A stretch of 64,000 bases of DNA from Ixodes scapularis (GCF_016920785.2 NW_024609948.1:1302001-1366000), one strand, 5' to 3'. Shown: positions 49,050 through 61,960, counted from the first letter of the stretch. Made by a program: numbers and translations. The notes: generated by a model from the sequence alone, not told the origin.

Positions 49050-49628
49050 ATGCGAGTTCTTTATAGCATCGACGACTCACCCATCGCGGTCAGCGTGCAC
49101 CTATTGGCGTATTGGGCCGAGCAGATATTTAGAAATAATTTGTACGGCGCTCGCTTTCTAAAGGTGGAACGCGACGAAAAGAGCGGCCTGATCACTACCA
49201 AGCGCGTCGCCGCTACGGACGACAAGGCAGTCGCGGCGGCGGACAATTTTCGAGTGATACGAGAGACGGTCGAGGCGCAGATGAGCAACGTCGTCAAGAT
49301 CGCGTACGGCCACGACGGAAACCCTCAACTACTCGAGCGCGCCGAGACCGCATTGCGCCAGGCACTCGACGTATCCGTCGTGTCGCTCGGAGAAAGGACC
49401 TACACCACCGAATCGGCCTTCCACTACCGAACCCGCTTTCTGCCCAACCAGATAGCTTTGAACCCTAGGATAGGCGCTCCGCTCTATTTCGGCGGAGACG
49501 ACGAGCCGGTGTACGTGGCCAAGAGACTCGTATCGGACAAGTCGCTCTTCAAGGCCACGCAGTCTATGAGCACGGCCATCGGGCCCGTTATCTGGGAGTT
49601 TATACGACTCGTGACGCTACACACTTAA
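49050..49628 (+). CDS. Unknown viral protein, 192 residues, possibly cut short by the repeat block
   Basis: The frame from ATG 49050 (MRVLYSIDDSPIAV) to TAA 49626-49628 encodes a soluble-looking alpha/beta protein, rich in Ala and Arg. The stop falls exactly where viral composition ends and a repeat-rich block begins, so the natural C-terminus may be missing and might continue at 63520. A TATAAATA element (49039-49046) lies only 3 bases before the ATG, too close for a normal TATA box, so the true start or the use of that box is uncertain. Function unknown. Confidence 0.6.
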   Translation: MRVLYSIDDSPIAVSVHLLAYWAEQIFRNNLYGARFLKVERDEKSGLITTKRVAATDDKAVAAADNFRVIRETVEAQMSNVVKIAYGHDGNPQLLERAETALRQALDVSVVSLGERTYTTESAFHYRTRFLPNQIALNPRIGAPLYFGGDDEPVYVAKRLVSDKSLFKATQSMSTAIGPVIWEFIRLVTLHT

Positions 49629-51640
49629 AATTTTTACACCCTTATGCGTGTAAATGGCTCGTCCTCTGGCTAACGCCTTTATTCGTGTAAGGGTGTTAGC
49701 CGCCGGAGGTGGTGAAAATCGTGTTAACTGCTAACACCCTAAAAACAATATGGCGGCCAGTATGCGACAGGCGATACGAGCCTGGCGAGCCGTACGCGGC
49801 TTCTCGCCGGAGCAAGAGCATACGGCTCGCACGCTCGTTTGTTGTCATCTGTAGGCGCAAAAAACTTTCCAAACATCTCTATGTCCAAGCGCCAACACCG
49901 CAAATAATACGAGTAAGGCCGAAACCGCTGGAGACTGAACAGCCGAGACTGTCGCCGAAGTCTCGCTCGGCCTGCTCAATGCCGGTCGCATTTTCATCGC
50001 ATCAGAAGCGCTTATAAAGAAAGGATAGCTTTACAAAACACTGACAGGCTGGCTTTATTGAACAAAACACCCACTTGCCGTGGACAAGTTGACAACAAAT
50101 CGCTCCGACACCCTCTGTCGACAGCGGCTAGGAGGTATCGCACTCGCGCTCCGTGTGGCTCTCGATTAACTATTGCCTGTGTGCTCACCTCTGTTACGTG
50201 CGTTATCCACTCATGAACGTTTGTGCGTGAACAGCGGCATTCAGCACCTAGAACACGCGCTGGGGAAGCCGCCTAACCTCCTTTTGTTGCAATCAGGCAG
50301 CATAACACGGCGACACAGCTGCCAGCGGAACCGAACAACTCGGAGCGAGCAACACGACGGATGGACTAATGACATCCAGCCCTCTAATAGTTATAGATCA
50401 CCAACCGCCACACTTTTCAAATTGGGCGGCGACAACCCCCATCTAGCGACGAAAACAAAAAGTGATAAACATTTGAAAAAAGAAAACAGCAGTTTTTTCG
50501 CTGCCCACCGCGCGGTTACATTCACTCACGACATCCACATACACACAACACTGTACATACACACGCGCATACAAGCACTGGTCTATAGCACAACACACAA
50601 TAAATAGTACATACAACCTACTTATACAAACCGACAACTGCCCCGAGCGGTATATATGCCCTCCTATTTCGCGCATCGGTAAGCCCAGTGACCACGCTAG
50701 TCTTAATCAAGATATGAAAAGATTACGCCAATTTTATTTTTCAATAATATTTTTTCTGCATTTGTCTTAGGTAGGTACACATATCCCTTAATAACTTCTT
50801 ACAGCATAATGTATTATAATGATACGTGCCTAACTTCTAGTAACTCAACGTGAGTGACGAGAAAAAAAAATCGTGTGAATTCTGTCTGGCAACCACACTC
50901 GCGGCGTGGTTGCTATGGCGACGCTGTCGGTACGCGCGCCGGCAGCCGTCCAGCTGGTTCGGCCGTTCGGCTGGTTCGGCGGTTCGGCTACGGCCGAGTG
51001 CGCGAGTCCACGGTGAACGCCGCGAACGCAATCGAGAAAACAAAGCGTCGACTACTGAAGCTGTACGTAATCGAGTTTCCGCCCGTTCGCTGCCGAATTC
51101 TTCGTAGTCTTCTTCCGCCCGTTCGAAAGGGAACAGCCTACCAGTACGATTACCGCCGTGGCTTCAGCGGCTTCATCTTCGGAGGGAACTGTCAACTGAA
51201 TTAGTTCCAAAACGCGGGTGCATCAGGCAGCGCAACGTGGCGCCGTCCACGCACAAAGTAGGTAAGTAAACAAAACACTCAATGCCGTTCTATTCTTTTT
51301 TTTTTTTTTATTTACGGGGGCGCGCGGTGTTTCTGGGTGGCTCAAGGTATGGGAAAGCAACCGGAAAAATCGGCGCCTGATCGACCATGGGGTGAAAATT
51401 TCAAGGCGTATCGTACGCAAACGACAGCGTTTGCCAGCGGAAGACTCGGTCGTCCGTGGCGAACGCATTTTTAGTATTTTTAAGGATGTTCTACCTGCAA
51501 AAGAAAGGAGCGCCTTAAAATTTCACAAGGTAAAATACACTGCTGAGGAAACGACGCCCCTTTGCGTGCAGGCGCCGATTTTTCCGGCAGAGTTTAGCGC
51601 GCTGTGAAATGCAGTGTGCATTTAGGGAGAGTTTTGGCAT
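49629..51640. other. Non-viral repeat-type sequence
   Basis: No credible gene. It starts with inverted repeats of TTACACCC, GGGTGTAA, GGGTGTTAG and CTAACACCC type (49635-49740), like the end of a fold-back element. It continues with AT- and CA-rich sequence (about 50520-50600), a GGTTCGGC-rich stretch (about 50955-50990) and a T run (51296-51309). Short frames here lack protein-like composition. Confidence 0.55.
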
Positions 51641-51646
51641 AATATA

Positions 51647-51991
51647 ATGTTGCTCATTGGAAATAAAAAGAAAGAAATGCTGGCATCATATGTTTACACA
51701 CTCTTAGTCATTTTTGGAATCTTAAGTACCCTTTTTGTGGCAGGTATTGGACGCCAGCACATTTTACGTAGGAACGAAGAGTGGAATCCGGCCAATTCCC
51801 TTCCACATGAGTGCTGTGAAAGCAAAGAAGAAAGTGAGGGTGAAACAGTTCCTGCAGTAGTAAGTGCCAGAAACAAGAAAAGTGCCCCGAAGTGGAAAAT
51901 ATACTCCCTTGAAAAGGATCCAAAAGAAATAGAGGTTATCAGGTATACCGCCGAGCGTCACAGACCTGGACACTCCATTTCAGTTTTTTAA
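51647..51991 (+). other. Short unassigned open frame
   Basis: 114 codons with one hydrophobic segment (YVYTLLVIFGILSTLFVAGI) followed by a charged part. It begins after a region of degraded sequence and has no neighbour that supports it. It could be a remnant of a transposon or host gene. Confidence 0.25.
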
Positions 51992-52084
51992 ATGCCCATG
52001 CCCTGATGAGCTGTTTACAGCGATATTTGAGGGGACCATATCCTGTATTGAACTCAATGCCACCATGAACACCATTTTCGGGTT

Positions 52085-53275
52085 CTGGTCACACCTCCAC
52101 GCAGGATGTCCTGCTTCAGATCAAGGAGGATATCCTTGACAGAATCTCCTGTACGACAACGCGGGCGGTCCTGGCCCTGGATATAAAGGGCGCCTTTGAC
52201 AACGTCAGTCACACGCTGGTGTTCGAGAACTTGGCCTCAACTGGGTGCGGGCCCCGGATGTATGATTATGTGCGGGACTTCCTGAGCAACTGGATGGCCA
52301 CCATCGGAATCGAGTCCATCCGCACAAGCACCATCCCGATACCGAGCAAGGGCAACCAGCAAGGCTCGGTCCTGTCACCCACCTTGTTACCTGGCGATGT
52401 GCAAGCCGCCTCCTCTACTGGAACGGATTCCCCGGATGAAGCATACACTCTATGCCACTCTATGTGGACGACCTGACGATTTGGGCTACGTCGGGATCGG
52501 ACAGCGGGAGGCAAGACTTCCTCGAAGAAGTCATTGAGACGGTGCAGAACTACCTCGAGGCCGGCAACCTCCAGCGCGCCCCCGATAAGTCTTAGCTGTT
52601 GCTCCTCCGCGCGGGCAAGCCAATTCCCGAAGAAGACGAAGGCGGACATCCGCCTCACGTTAAAGGATAGTACCCCCGTGCCGGTGGTGAAGCGGGTTCG
52701 GATACTGGGGCCTTCACCTCCAGCGGGATGGCGGAGCCAAGTACACGGTCGACCGACTCGTCAAGACAACCACGCAAGTCATGCGCATGGTGAGAAGGAT
52801 AACGAGTCACAGACACGGGCTCTAGGAGTCGGACCTGATCCGGCTGACCCAACCACTCGTCGTGAGCCACATCGCCTGCGCAAATCCGTATCTCAACCTG
52901 ACCTGCTGTCGAGAGGTAAGGGCAAGATGGACGTGATTATTCGCAAGGGGTACTAGCTGGCACTGGGGGTGCCGCCGTACGCGTCGAACGCCAAGCTCCG
53001 GCTGCTAAGTGTAAACAACACCTTCCAGGAACTCATCAACATGCACCTAGCCAGTCAGTGGGAGCACCTGGCCCTCACACTGAGTGGGCGGCATGCCCCG
53101 AGCTCGCTCGGCATCCCCATCCCCGCATCGCAATGCGAGGCTATCCAGCTGCTGCTGGCCCTTTGGGACAAGATCCAGGTGGCACAAATCCCGTGGAAGC
53201 TGAACCCATCTTTGCATCCAGGTCGCTGGATGGCTCCCGGTCCCTTGATTCCGCTTGGTCCCGTCGTGTAGCACA
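52085..53275 (+). pseudogene. Degraded non-LTR reverse transcriptase remnant (a second LINE type)
   Basis: In shifting frames one can read AVLALDIKGAFDNVSHTLV (about 52170), NQQGSVLSPTLL (about 52355) and YVDDLTIWATSGSD (about 52462-52503). These are the RT palm motifs of a LINE clearly different from the three I-type copies. Later frames (APYASNAKLRL-like, about 52970-53100) fit the region downstream of RT. Several stops and frameshifts show it is old. Confidence 0.75.
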
Positions 53276-53404
53276 GGGCCCCTGGTAGCAATCGGTTGCT
53301 AGCCCAGCATTTAAGCATACTCCAGCCTTTTTGTATGTAAAGCAAAACAATTACTGCAACTGAATACTTCTTACCTGACAATAATCGTAGTTTGCACTGC
53401 TCGA

Positions 53405-53583
53405 TGCCCTTCTGTTTTATCTAAAATACCGCAACTAAGTACTCCGAGTACTGGTCGGAGCACTGCGGTGCAGGTGAAGTTTCTACTTCACCTGTTGCCC
53501 TTCTGTTTTATCTAAAGTACCGCAACTAAGTACTCCGAGTACCGGTTGGAGCTCTGCGGTGCCAGGTGAAGTTTCTGCTTATA
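53405..53583. repeat. 91-bp tandem repeat, two units
   Basis: Units start at 53405 and 53496 with TGCCCTTCTGTTTTATCTAA. Both contain CCGCAACTAAGTACTCCGAG and end in CAGGTGAAGTTTCT. The first unit ends in a hairpin (CAGGTGAAG 53471-53479, CTTCACCTG 53486-53494). Confidence 0.8.
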
Positions 53584-53762
53584 AAAAAGTGTCTGCCCAA
53601 AAGCTTGCTTCGGTACCACGAGCTGCAACAGGAAGCCTGATGCAGAGGCTTTAAGAGCAAGCTCCATGCTTTGAATGTTGCTAAGCATGCGCGCTTGTGC
53701 AGTGCAACTGTCGTTCAGGACAACGTGCTCATTCTTGGCATTTCAGTTTCACTTGCACTTAA

Positions 53763-54180
53763 AGGGATGTTGAACCGAAATCTGGATTCCATAGAACACG
53801 GCGGCAAAAGCGTGTAACAAGATGCTACAAACACCAAAACATCACTCATACAGCGATATTTCGAATGGATGACCTTACTTTTAAAAATAGGAGGCGCATT
53901 TGACAGATTTGTTTGTCTTGTTTCTCCGAGAAGGAAAGGGAACGACCTCGCGTCTTCTCCGCCTCGCCGCCTTGAGGGGGCGAAGCAGAGAGGAGAAAAC
54001 GAGATATCTTGACGTCACGCGCCTCATCGGCCTCGTTCAATCTCAACCTCTTTCTCCAAAAATACGGCCGTCCATTCGAGATATCGCCTTGTGACTACGA
54101 GTAGTGTTTTAGGGATTGTAGCGTCCCGCCTACGGCTTCTGCATCGTTTTCTGAAATCCAAATTTCGGTTCACCAGCCCT
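53763..54180. mobile_element. TTAA-flanked MITE
   Basis: A 418-base element with inverted ends AGGGATGTTGAACCGAAATC and, on the other side, the reverse complement of AGGGCTGGTGAACCGAAATT. TTAA lies directly outside both ends (53759-53762 and 54181-54184). The TTAA target fits piggyBac or Kolobok types. No coding capacity. Confidence 0.75.
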
Positions 54181-54184
54181 TTAA

Positions 54185-57100
54185 AGGGAAACGGAGTGTG
54201 GCAGCGATTGGATGATTTCTTGTGTCAGCCGGAGTTGCTTACCATTACCACTGTAGGGCAGCAAAGGCTACAGGCATGCAAGAGCGACTTTGAGAAGTGC
54301 TTTCGCAGAAGAAGAGCTTGCGATAGAGCGTGTACTAGCTCGCACTTGTCGCCTTCGACCGCGCTGTCACCCTGGCAAGCCTTCGGCAACACCTTCAGAA
54401 TGCCCGCATTCTTCAAGAAAGCCACAATGTTATGAATATACCACAACAATGCCTGGCTTTTATTTTTTTCTAAAAAAGAGCATTTATGAAACTTTGAAAA
54501 TGCAGCAGTGCACGCTCATTACCTTCGGTACTGCTTAGTACGTGCTCACTCACGCTCACCTTATCCAGGCTGAAAAGCTTGTGCTCGGACGGGGCGTATT
54601 GAACACTGGTGGTGTCTTTTGACTGAAGTAATATACAAAGTATGAACAGGAGTGATAAAGAAACACAACATTTAATGCCGGTCATCTCCACTTTTAAAAA
54701 GTATCTCAACGTGAGATTAATTTGACATTTCGTAGCAAGGGTGATGAATTCCAGACAGGGTGACACAAACCGTTTTGTTAAAAACGTAAAAACAAAATGT
54801 AACTACTCCATACAGGTGCCTAACAGTTTGATGACTAGGAAACAACACGGAGGACTAGAGAAATGTGATTAATATAAATGAATAAAGCTGGTCATGAATT
54901 GAAGCATACTTAGGTATGTGAGCCACACAACTTGCGGCTGCCATCTCAAGAAAAACAAACAAAGCCTTTAATGATTTCGAAAATCGGAACAATCCTGGCA
55001 GGAGTTTCACAGACTTTGGCGATTGCACTATGTGATCAGCAATCAGGCTACAGGTGTTTTCTTGATTGTATTAATCACCTTGATTGCAACTGGCCGTAGC
55101 TGTGAGTAGATTAGAATAAGACAAAGCCTCTCAAGAAGGCAGCTCGTATTGTACGTCTTCTGGCCATGGGCGAAGCCGAAAAGCCAGTAGGCCGCCATGA
55201 CCACAGTAAAGCCTTCGAAAAGCCAAATGGTTCCCTCCTGCATATTAAAGCAGAATTGATTCAGTCAGAGAATAATAAAGGCCGCACTGATGAGTATGAT
55301 TTTAAGCATGAAATGCTTTTAGCTCCCGGCCACCAAACTGATGACATATCTTTTCGGGAACTAATGCCAAAAATCACTTCAAAACATCCCAGGTTTCGAA
55401 GTTGACTTTTGCGTTGGTTTTCTTATTTGAAACCGGCTTTGAAACCTACTGGGTCTCGAAGTCAGTTTTGGATCAGAAACTTGTACACTAGCAGGGTTCA
55501 AAATTTGCTGTCAAAATTTTGTTTCCTTGAGACAAGGAAAACAAAAAGGAACATACACACCACCGTCTCAAAACCAGCACAGCATACAGCTGTCATTTAT
55601 TTCCACAAGTCATCTTCCTTGTCATCCCACACGCTACACATGCTATGGAACCTATTCCTATACACACTATGAAACATATTAATTCCAAACTACAGCTTTA
55701 AAAAAATTATCCAACATTCAAATTACTTTTTTGTATGACATCTCACTACCGAATTCTAAACCAAGAGCGCATCATTCGTTTAAACCGTTTGAAGCAATCG
55801 CCTGACGAGGAGCCCGTTGTCGTCAAGCTTTGACAGCGCACTTTAGTTCACCTTTCTGCCGCCGTCTTGGGGGGGGGGGGTCTCAGGCATCGTCCCCGCG
55901 CGAATATTACCACAACTGTTTAATTGATTGGTGCGGCACACACACTTCTGTTCGGGCTGGAACTTGGTCAACAGTGTCTGAGATGAGCCCGACGCCCATT
56001 TCAGACATCAAATAAAATTTCGAAATTGCTTTTATAATCTCTTTAAGAGTTTGAATGCAGGCGTCTGGAATTCGCAAAATTTAGTGGCCGCGATTATGTC
56101 CTCTGTGACCGATTTGCAAAAATAAATGGTTTTACAGTAATGATCCAGATTGTGATTTATTGGGAATTAACCAGTGCTGTTAATAACATGGTCTGTATTG
56201 TCCGCTCTGCTGGTGTTTTTTCTGCCGTCATTGCATCCACGCAGTTTGAAAGTGCACTGCTTTATGCGACAGGTGGCACGCACACACCGTGGCACTCCAC
56301 TTCATAGCGTGGCATGTGGTGGCAGCAAAAGGCTCTGCCAAAAACATGCTAAGCACAGCATTTGTGGCGGCAGAAAAGATACAAGGCTATTATCTTGTTC
56401 CCGAGAGTATAGTATGTTGCAGGTTAAGACGGTACGGTGAGGAGAAGAAGCTCCGTCTACACTCTTTCCACTTTAGCAGAAAGGATGCTATAGAGAAAAG
56501 AAGGAAACTGCCAATCGTGGCAAGCAAACCCTTTTTGGACTGGCAGAAGTGATGGGAGACGCCAGGCAGTGTAAAAAAAGGGGAAGGGGGTGGACTGCAA
56601 ACGTGTTTACCAGTAATAAAAAGGGGGAAGAGTGAAAGGAGGTATTCTTCTGTAGATTCCTCTTTCTCCCGGAGCTGTGAATGTGCCATGGCCGGACTGG
56701 GCTCAACTCAATGCCCCAAATCATATTTAAAAAAAAAAATTATTGCCGGCAGAGTTTTGCGGACTCCTAAAATGCCTTTACGGAGAGGTTCCACAAACCC
56801 TCTTTCCAGAACTGTTGGCCTAGATTGCGGGCATGGGCATCTGCAGTACGTTTTGCAGGAAAAGGAGGGGGAGGGGGGCAAACCTTGTTTTCTTTCAAAG
56901 TTATAGACCAACACGCGGCCCTGACGTCACGCAGCTGCGGTGGCGCTGTTGACAGCACTGCGCATGCGCAGACGCCTCATTTCACTCGAATTCGGTTTCT
57001 GCGCGTGCGCAGTGCCCACACCTGGTGTGGGCAGACGCGGGCTTGTTTGTAAACAGCGTGTCGGTCTATAGGTTTGAAAGCTACACCCCTTCAGAATAAT

Positions 57101-57640
57101 CCCCCCCCCCTTTTCCGCCACTTTGCTGACGCCCATGATTGTGGGCACCTCATCACTTACAAAATGTTTCCTAGGACCCATGTGTAGAAAGTTGGAGCCA
57201 CCATTCAAGCCCCTGTCATGACTACAGTGCAGACATATCACAATAGCAGGGAAGAACAATAAATAATAATGGACAGTCTGACCGGAAACAATATTGGTAC
57301 AGTTTCAGACTCGCCACTCAGCTTGCCAGCTGAGCCAGGCTAGAAAAACGAAATTGGCAAAGTGAATGAGTTGCGAGTATAAAGATGCAACAACAAAACC
57401 CTACTGGAGTTCTTAGAAAATGTTGGGGCCTTCTTGTCAATGGAAAAGGCACTCAGTAACTAAATCCAATACTCTTTCGGATAGTGAGATTGATATCGTG
57501 ATAAGGTGGGTGCTTGTCCCAAGCTCTTGTTTTAGCACCAGTGGGTGTCAAGTTACACACAGCCAGAAAACAAATCAGCATAGCCAAACGAAGCACAGGA
57601 CAATTGCATCCGTAAAATAGCCGATGTTCCATATTTCAAT
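54185..57640. other. Gene-poor host-type sequence
   Basis: No supported gene. It contains G runs (55868-55878), a pair of TGCGCATGCGCA-like palindromes (56959-56970 and 57000-57011) next to a hairpin of the GCCCACACC type (57014-57033), and an A run (56730-56739). Small frames near 55040-55400 and 56170-56690 are not convincing. Confidence 0.5.
56959..57011. promoter_or_regulatory. Pair of NRF1-type palindromic sites
   Basis: TGCGCATGCGCA at 56959-56970 and TGCGCGTGCGCA at 57000-57011 match the consensus recognised by the conserved animal factor NRF1. They may belong to a host promoter or a repeat. No adjacent gene is evident. Confidence 0.35.
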
Positions 57641-57683
57641 TAGTTTTTGATCTCACTCTGCTCAGCACACAATTCATAGCAGA

Positions 57684-57786
57684 CGATTGTCCCTTTTTGG
57701 CTCTGTTCGCAGAGCCAAAAAGGGACAATCGACGAACAAGTCTGTTCGTCAAACGACGAACAGACTTGCCAGTCTGTTCGTCGTTT
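57684..57786. repeat. Cluster of perfect hairpins
   Basis: A 22-base perfect stem (57684-57705 with 57710-57731) has a TTCG loop. It is followed at once by an 8-base stem (57731-57738 with 57743-57750) and a 16-base perfect stem (57751-57766 with 57771-57786, loop TGCC). Confidence 0.85.
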
Positions 57787-57789
57787 TGT

Positions 57790-59811
57790 TTCTGTCAGAG
57801 AATGATACCTACCTAGTAGCAAACAAACTCATTATTATTCCCTCATGTTAGCAGACGATGCGTCTGGTAGCGGTATTTTATAGCGAGTTCGCTTCACACG
57901 CACTGGCACCGTTCGAGTTCTCTCCCAGAATGCATCGCACTCGCAGAGTGTTGCACTGAGAACTGGACTCAAACGAATTCGCCAAATGCACCAAGTGCGG
58001 AAGACTGATGCTGCCGCCATCTATGTTGTAGAAAGAATACCGACCTCAAACCGAAACTGGCGCCTTGCTGTTCGGAGTGATGGGTGGGAATGCGAGAGTA
58101 CAGTCGCTACCAACGTTTATCTACAAACGTTGGTCGCTGCAGCCTGTAGTTTATAGTTGCGATGACTTCAAGCAACTCGGCTGTCATAGGGATAGTTACA
58201 GACGGCGTAAATTTCCGCAACCAGCTGTCTACAAAGCAGCTGGTTGCGATCTTTCAATTCTCATAACCGTTTACACTGAAGAAAATGGATGATGCTGTCC
58301 GAGCAGAAGCTTGATCCATTTCAGCATGGCATTATGCGTGGACCACTGAAAGGGTACGCCTTAAAACTAGTCTGCTAAAATACCCAGCAAAACTTTTCGA
58401 TTTCGGTCGTCATTACAGGTGGATCAGATATTAGCTTTGGTGAGGGCGTCGAGAACGAGAGCTTTCTCGAACAAAATATGACGGGGCAAGTTAGCTGAAG
58501 TAGGTAAATGTTAAACATGATGATGTTGCCCAAGCCTCGGGTAAGATCACTAAATTTAGCTTTCTCTGATGCTTATTGGGCAGTCAAAGTTTCTGCTGGG
58601 GCAGTTTTGTCGACAAATGTTAAATTTTTCACCCGCACAAGTTGGTGATAAATATCTCGGGGGCCGCTGATGCATTTGTTCTGAGCATTTCTTTACACAC
58701 TGGTATATTTCAGCGTTTTTACAACAACAGAGCGACTTAAAACCTCCAAATAAAACACGGTTTGTCAACTGCTTCCTTCATGAAATAGGAGACGCTCACA
58801 GTTCAAGCTCGCGTTTGATTCCGTTGCCCGCGGGACGCAATTTCTATCAGGAAATCTACTTTTTTTCCTTTCAGTTCTGCGACACATCGTAGCAGACAAA
58901 CTTTCGTCATCTGCTCCAGCACCTTGCCGGCCTAGCCGGAGCGAGGCACGACGGGATTGCATTTTGGCGCAATCTCGATTTTCTCGGTGCAGCGAGTGCA
59001 TGCACGCGTGGGGTGTCAGCAATGAAACAAACTCGGAGAGTGCAACCACTTGTGGAGTGCCGGCTGAAACGAACCCGCTCCACGCTGCGGGTGCCGTGAA
59101 ACGAACTCGCTAATACTTCTTCAGTGCAAGCCGGTTGAGACCTCAATGACCAAAATCGGTCTCTCCGTGAGATGGAATGGCAAACTGAGAATGATTTCAT
59201 GACCAGGGGCCAAACAAATAACAGGTGCATTGTATGGTGAGAGTATTAGCACCGAGAAGTTTGGGAGGCGACCTTTTACAGCGAGCCGGGGTGACGTCCT
59301 GCTGAGGACAAAATTTACCCCCTCACTCGCCCTACAAAGGCCGAGACGGCGTTAGCTGTCGGCATATTACTTTCGTTTTTTTTTTTTTTTTTTTTTTGTG
59401 CGCATTTTACGTAGGAAATGCGAATTATTATATGCGGCCTTATTGAGGTATGGTGTGTAGCTGCAGGCGAAACTTCAACCAACATTCCGAGCATGGTTTC
59501 CAGGGCAGACAGTGCATTGAATCACAGATGGTATATGAAAAGGAAGAAATGCCACCACACTTGCAGGAGCATTGCAGTATATTTACATCTTGCACAATCA
59601 ACGCTGCTGATGATTTAAATTAATTAAGAGGTTTTTTTCAACTTTGTTTCTAAACAAAAACGTCTCAGCGAAAAAGCTGCACTCTGCTCGAGCAACATGT
59701 TAAATATATTCTGGGCCATGGGGAGAAAATTACAAGTGAGACCGCCCAAAGGCCTTTGACTTAGATGCCATTTGTATGCCCGCAAAGCGGGGTCTGATGT
59801 TCTCCTAAAGC
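57790..59811. other. Host-type intergenic sequence
   Basis: No gene supported. It contains two more perfect hairpins (58109-58134 and 58217-58247) and a long T run (about 59376-59397). The rest appears unique, with only short frames. Confidence 0.5.
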
Positions 59812-60345
59812 GCGAGACAAATGGACGGCAGAATCGTCCGATCCGACAGTCCGAATGCCGCTCCGAATTGAGACACACGCACACGCTTCCGACCTTGCAA
59901 GCGACACAACAATCCGTTCGGCTCCGCCCAGGAGATCCAACTTCCAAGCACTCCAGCGGAGGTCCGCGTTCATAGATCTCTGGTCCCAGATTGATGGGTT
60001 AGCTCGCACGAGCGAAGCTAGGAGCTCGTTCTTGTTAGCGCATGCATTCTTTGCCGGGGCCATCTTTCTCGAATGGATCAGCGGGATCTACGCGTCCGGC
60101 TTCCCGTCGCCCGTCCCGTTTTCTTATTCGTCCCGACAGACCAAGTATGTCATCATGACGTTCGCGCTAGCTGTGCTGTCATTGGCTGGACACATCCGAC
60201 AATCCGTCCGCCGTGCGAAACTATCTGGCGCGTTTGACGCATGTCGGATCGCCGATCTGACGCCTGAAGCGACCAAATTTTTGTATCAGGCAGTCGTACT
60301 GTCGGATCGGACGTCGGATCGGATGGATTTTTCGCGCATGTGTCT
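59812..60345. repeat. Possible TIR element with GTCGGATCGGAC-type ends
   Basis: The left side carries GAGACAAATGG and CGTCCGATCCGACAGTCCGA. The right side in reverse complement carries GAGACACATGCG and CCGATCCGACGTCCGATCCG. The ends are imperfect, and I could not fix exact borders or a target duplication. Confidence 0.35.
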
Positions 60346-61189
60346 CGTGCTTAACTCATGAATCTGCAAAGAACAGAATTTCAGTGTCTGAAACACTTAC
60401 ACCGCCGCTTCCACAACCCCTTGCACAACCGCCTTATATCGTGTGGGGGGGGGGGGGGGGGGTTCATCGACGGAGTTGCCTCCACCGATAGCTTTCCACA
60501 CTTATAACCCAATTATAAGGGTAAACGTGACAAACACGGTTGGAAAAGCTATGAAAATTCTGTCGGCATAAGTCTCACCCAGCGCCTTTTACACTGGGTA
60601 AACGAAGCCCCGCTTCTCAACGTGCTTACAGCTCACAACGGCCGATGTTGACGGTGCCTTTCCCATCCTTAGTCTGACTGTCCATGCTCTTTTTAATCTC
60701 GAAGTTTTCGGGTGGTAGAATATGATACCAGCTTCTTTTTGGAAATTGCATTGCAGCGCTGAACAGTAGGTCAGCATGATCACAAACCTCCGATCGTGAG
60801 GAAACGGGCGCAGGGAAGCCAGCTAGATGCCAGCTAGATGCCAGAACGCGAAGCGGAGTCCGTCACCAGACGTCACGGTACACCTCACCCAATCAAGACG
60901 TGGCGGCCGCAGCGACACTTGTGTTTGCTCTGAAGACTAATAGTACGCCGTGCAAGCAATACCATTGATCTCCACGACAATTTGCTGGATCGCGTGTCTC
61001 CGCTTGGTCGTTGCAGCTCAGGTGCGGCCACCGGATGGCCACCTTGGGACAAAGATTATCAGTCAACCTTTTGGAGCGTCGTGGAGTCTGGGCGGCAGTA
61101 AGCTGAAGACATGTTTTCTGCTCGTTCGTTGTCATTTACCGAAGAAGTTTGTTAAAACCCCGAACGGTGAGAATTGCGTTTGAGAACAC
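60346..61189. other. Host-type sequence with a THAP-like fragment
   Basis: A G run lies at about 60446-60463. On the minus strand, 60589-60783 reads CSALQC, then IIFYHPKTSRLKRAWTVRLR and SCKH...GF. This resembles a THAP zinc-finger domain (C-x-C, W, C-x-H pattern), but the last zinc pair has one residue too few. It may be a remnant of a host THAP gene or a P-like transposon. Confidence 0.35.
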
Positions 61190-61960
61190 GTGGAAATTTT
61201 TACGAAAGCTCAGCACCGCAAGAAAAAGGGGCAACTCGTCTAACGCAAATCTTACCGTTCTGGCGGCATGATCAAAGCTTCCTTGGCATGCCAAAGTGCT
61301 GCATCTTTGTCTTCGCACGCTTGAATACCGATGAAGAATTAACGCCGTGTGGATTTGTTTCGTGAGTGCAAAGAGCATGAAGATGCATGTGCCTCTGGAG
61401 CAGCATTTTACTTTACTCTTACGACTGTATTTGTAACTTGCGGCACTTGCAGTCCAGAAGCGGGCATGATCCAGTGGCGAAAAAGGAGGGGTAGGAGGCT
61501 ATGGCGACGGCGACAGATTGCACACAACTATATGGACGGGCTTCATACTTTTGCCTTCGAAAACCTACCTTCTTCCACACCATTGCTCTATTTGTGCTGT
61601 CATGTGATCCATTTGAGTAGATTTGGAACATAGCCATGGTTAATCCATAATAGCAACCACCGATTTCGTTTCCTATTGATAGCAACTCGCTGGAACAGCT
61701 GGGTGATAGAGAAGACGCCTATGTACGACATACCTTCAAAGCTCTGCCATGGCATTGATTTTTGATAAGTATCCAAGCGTGAAAAGGCACAGAGACGCAG
61801 CAGTTTGGCAGGCCAAGGAAGCTTTGATCACGCCGCAAGACCGGCGAGACTCGACGTTCGACAAGTTGTGCCTTTTTCCTGCGGTGCCGCGCTGTTGCAA
61901 AATATTTTATGCGTTTTCAAAGGAAATTCTTATTGTTTACACATTGCGAGCGTTTGGCGC
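61190..61960. repeat. Diverged inverted repeat of about 180 bases
   Basis: The minus strand of about 61190-61370 and the plus strand of about 61750-61940 encode similar peptides, each with a central stretch like YSSVRRQRCSTLACQGSFD or YPSVKRHRDAAVWQAKEAL. They share words such as TTCCTTGGCATGCCAAA against its diverged complement. The two arms are about 380 bases apart. Confidence 0.55.

Noticed and set aside
1..49628. African swine fever virus-like or nimavirus integration
   Set aside because: Such integrations are known or plausible in arthropods, but the polymerase motifs look herpesvirus-like and I see no genes diagnostic of either group.
53405..53583. CRISPR-like repeat array
   Set aside because: There are only two long tandem units without spacers, in eukaryotic DNA.
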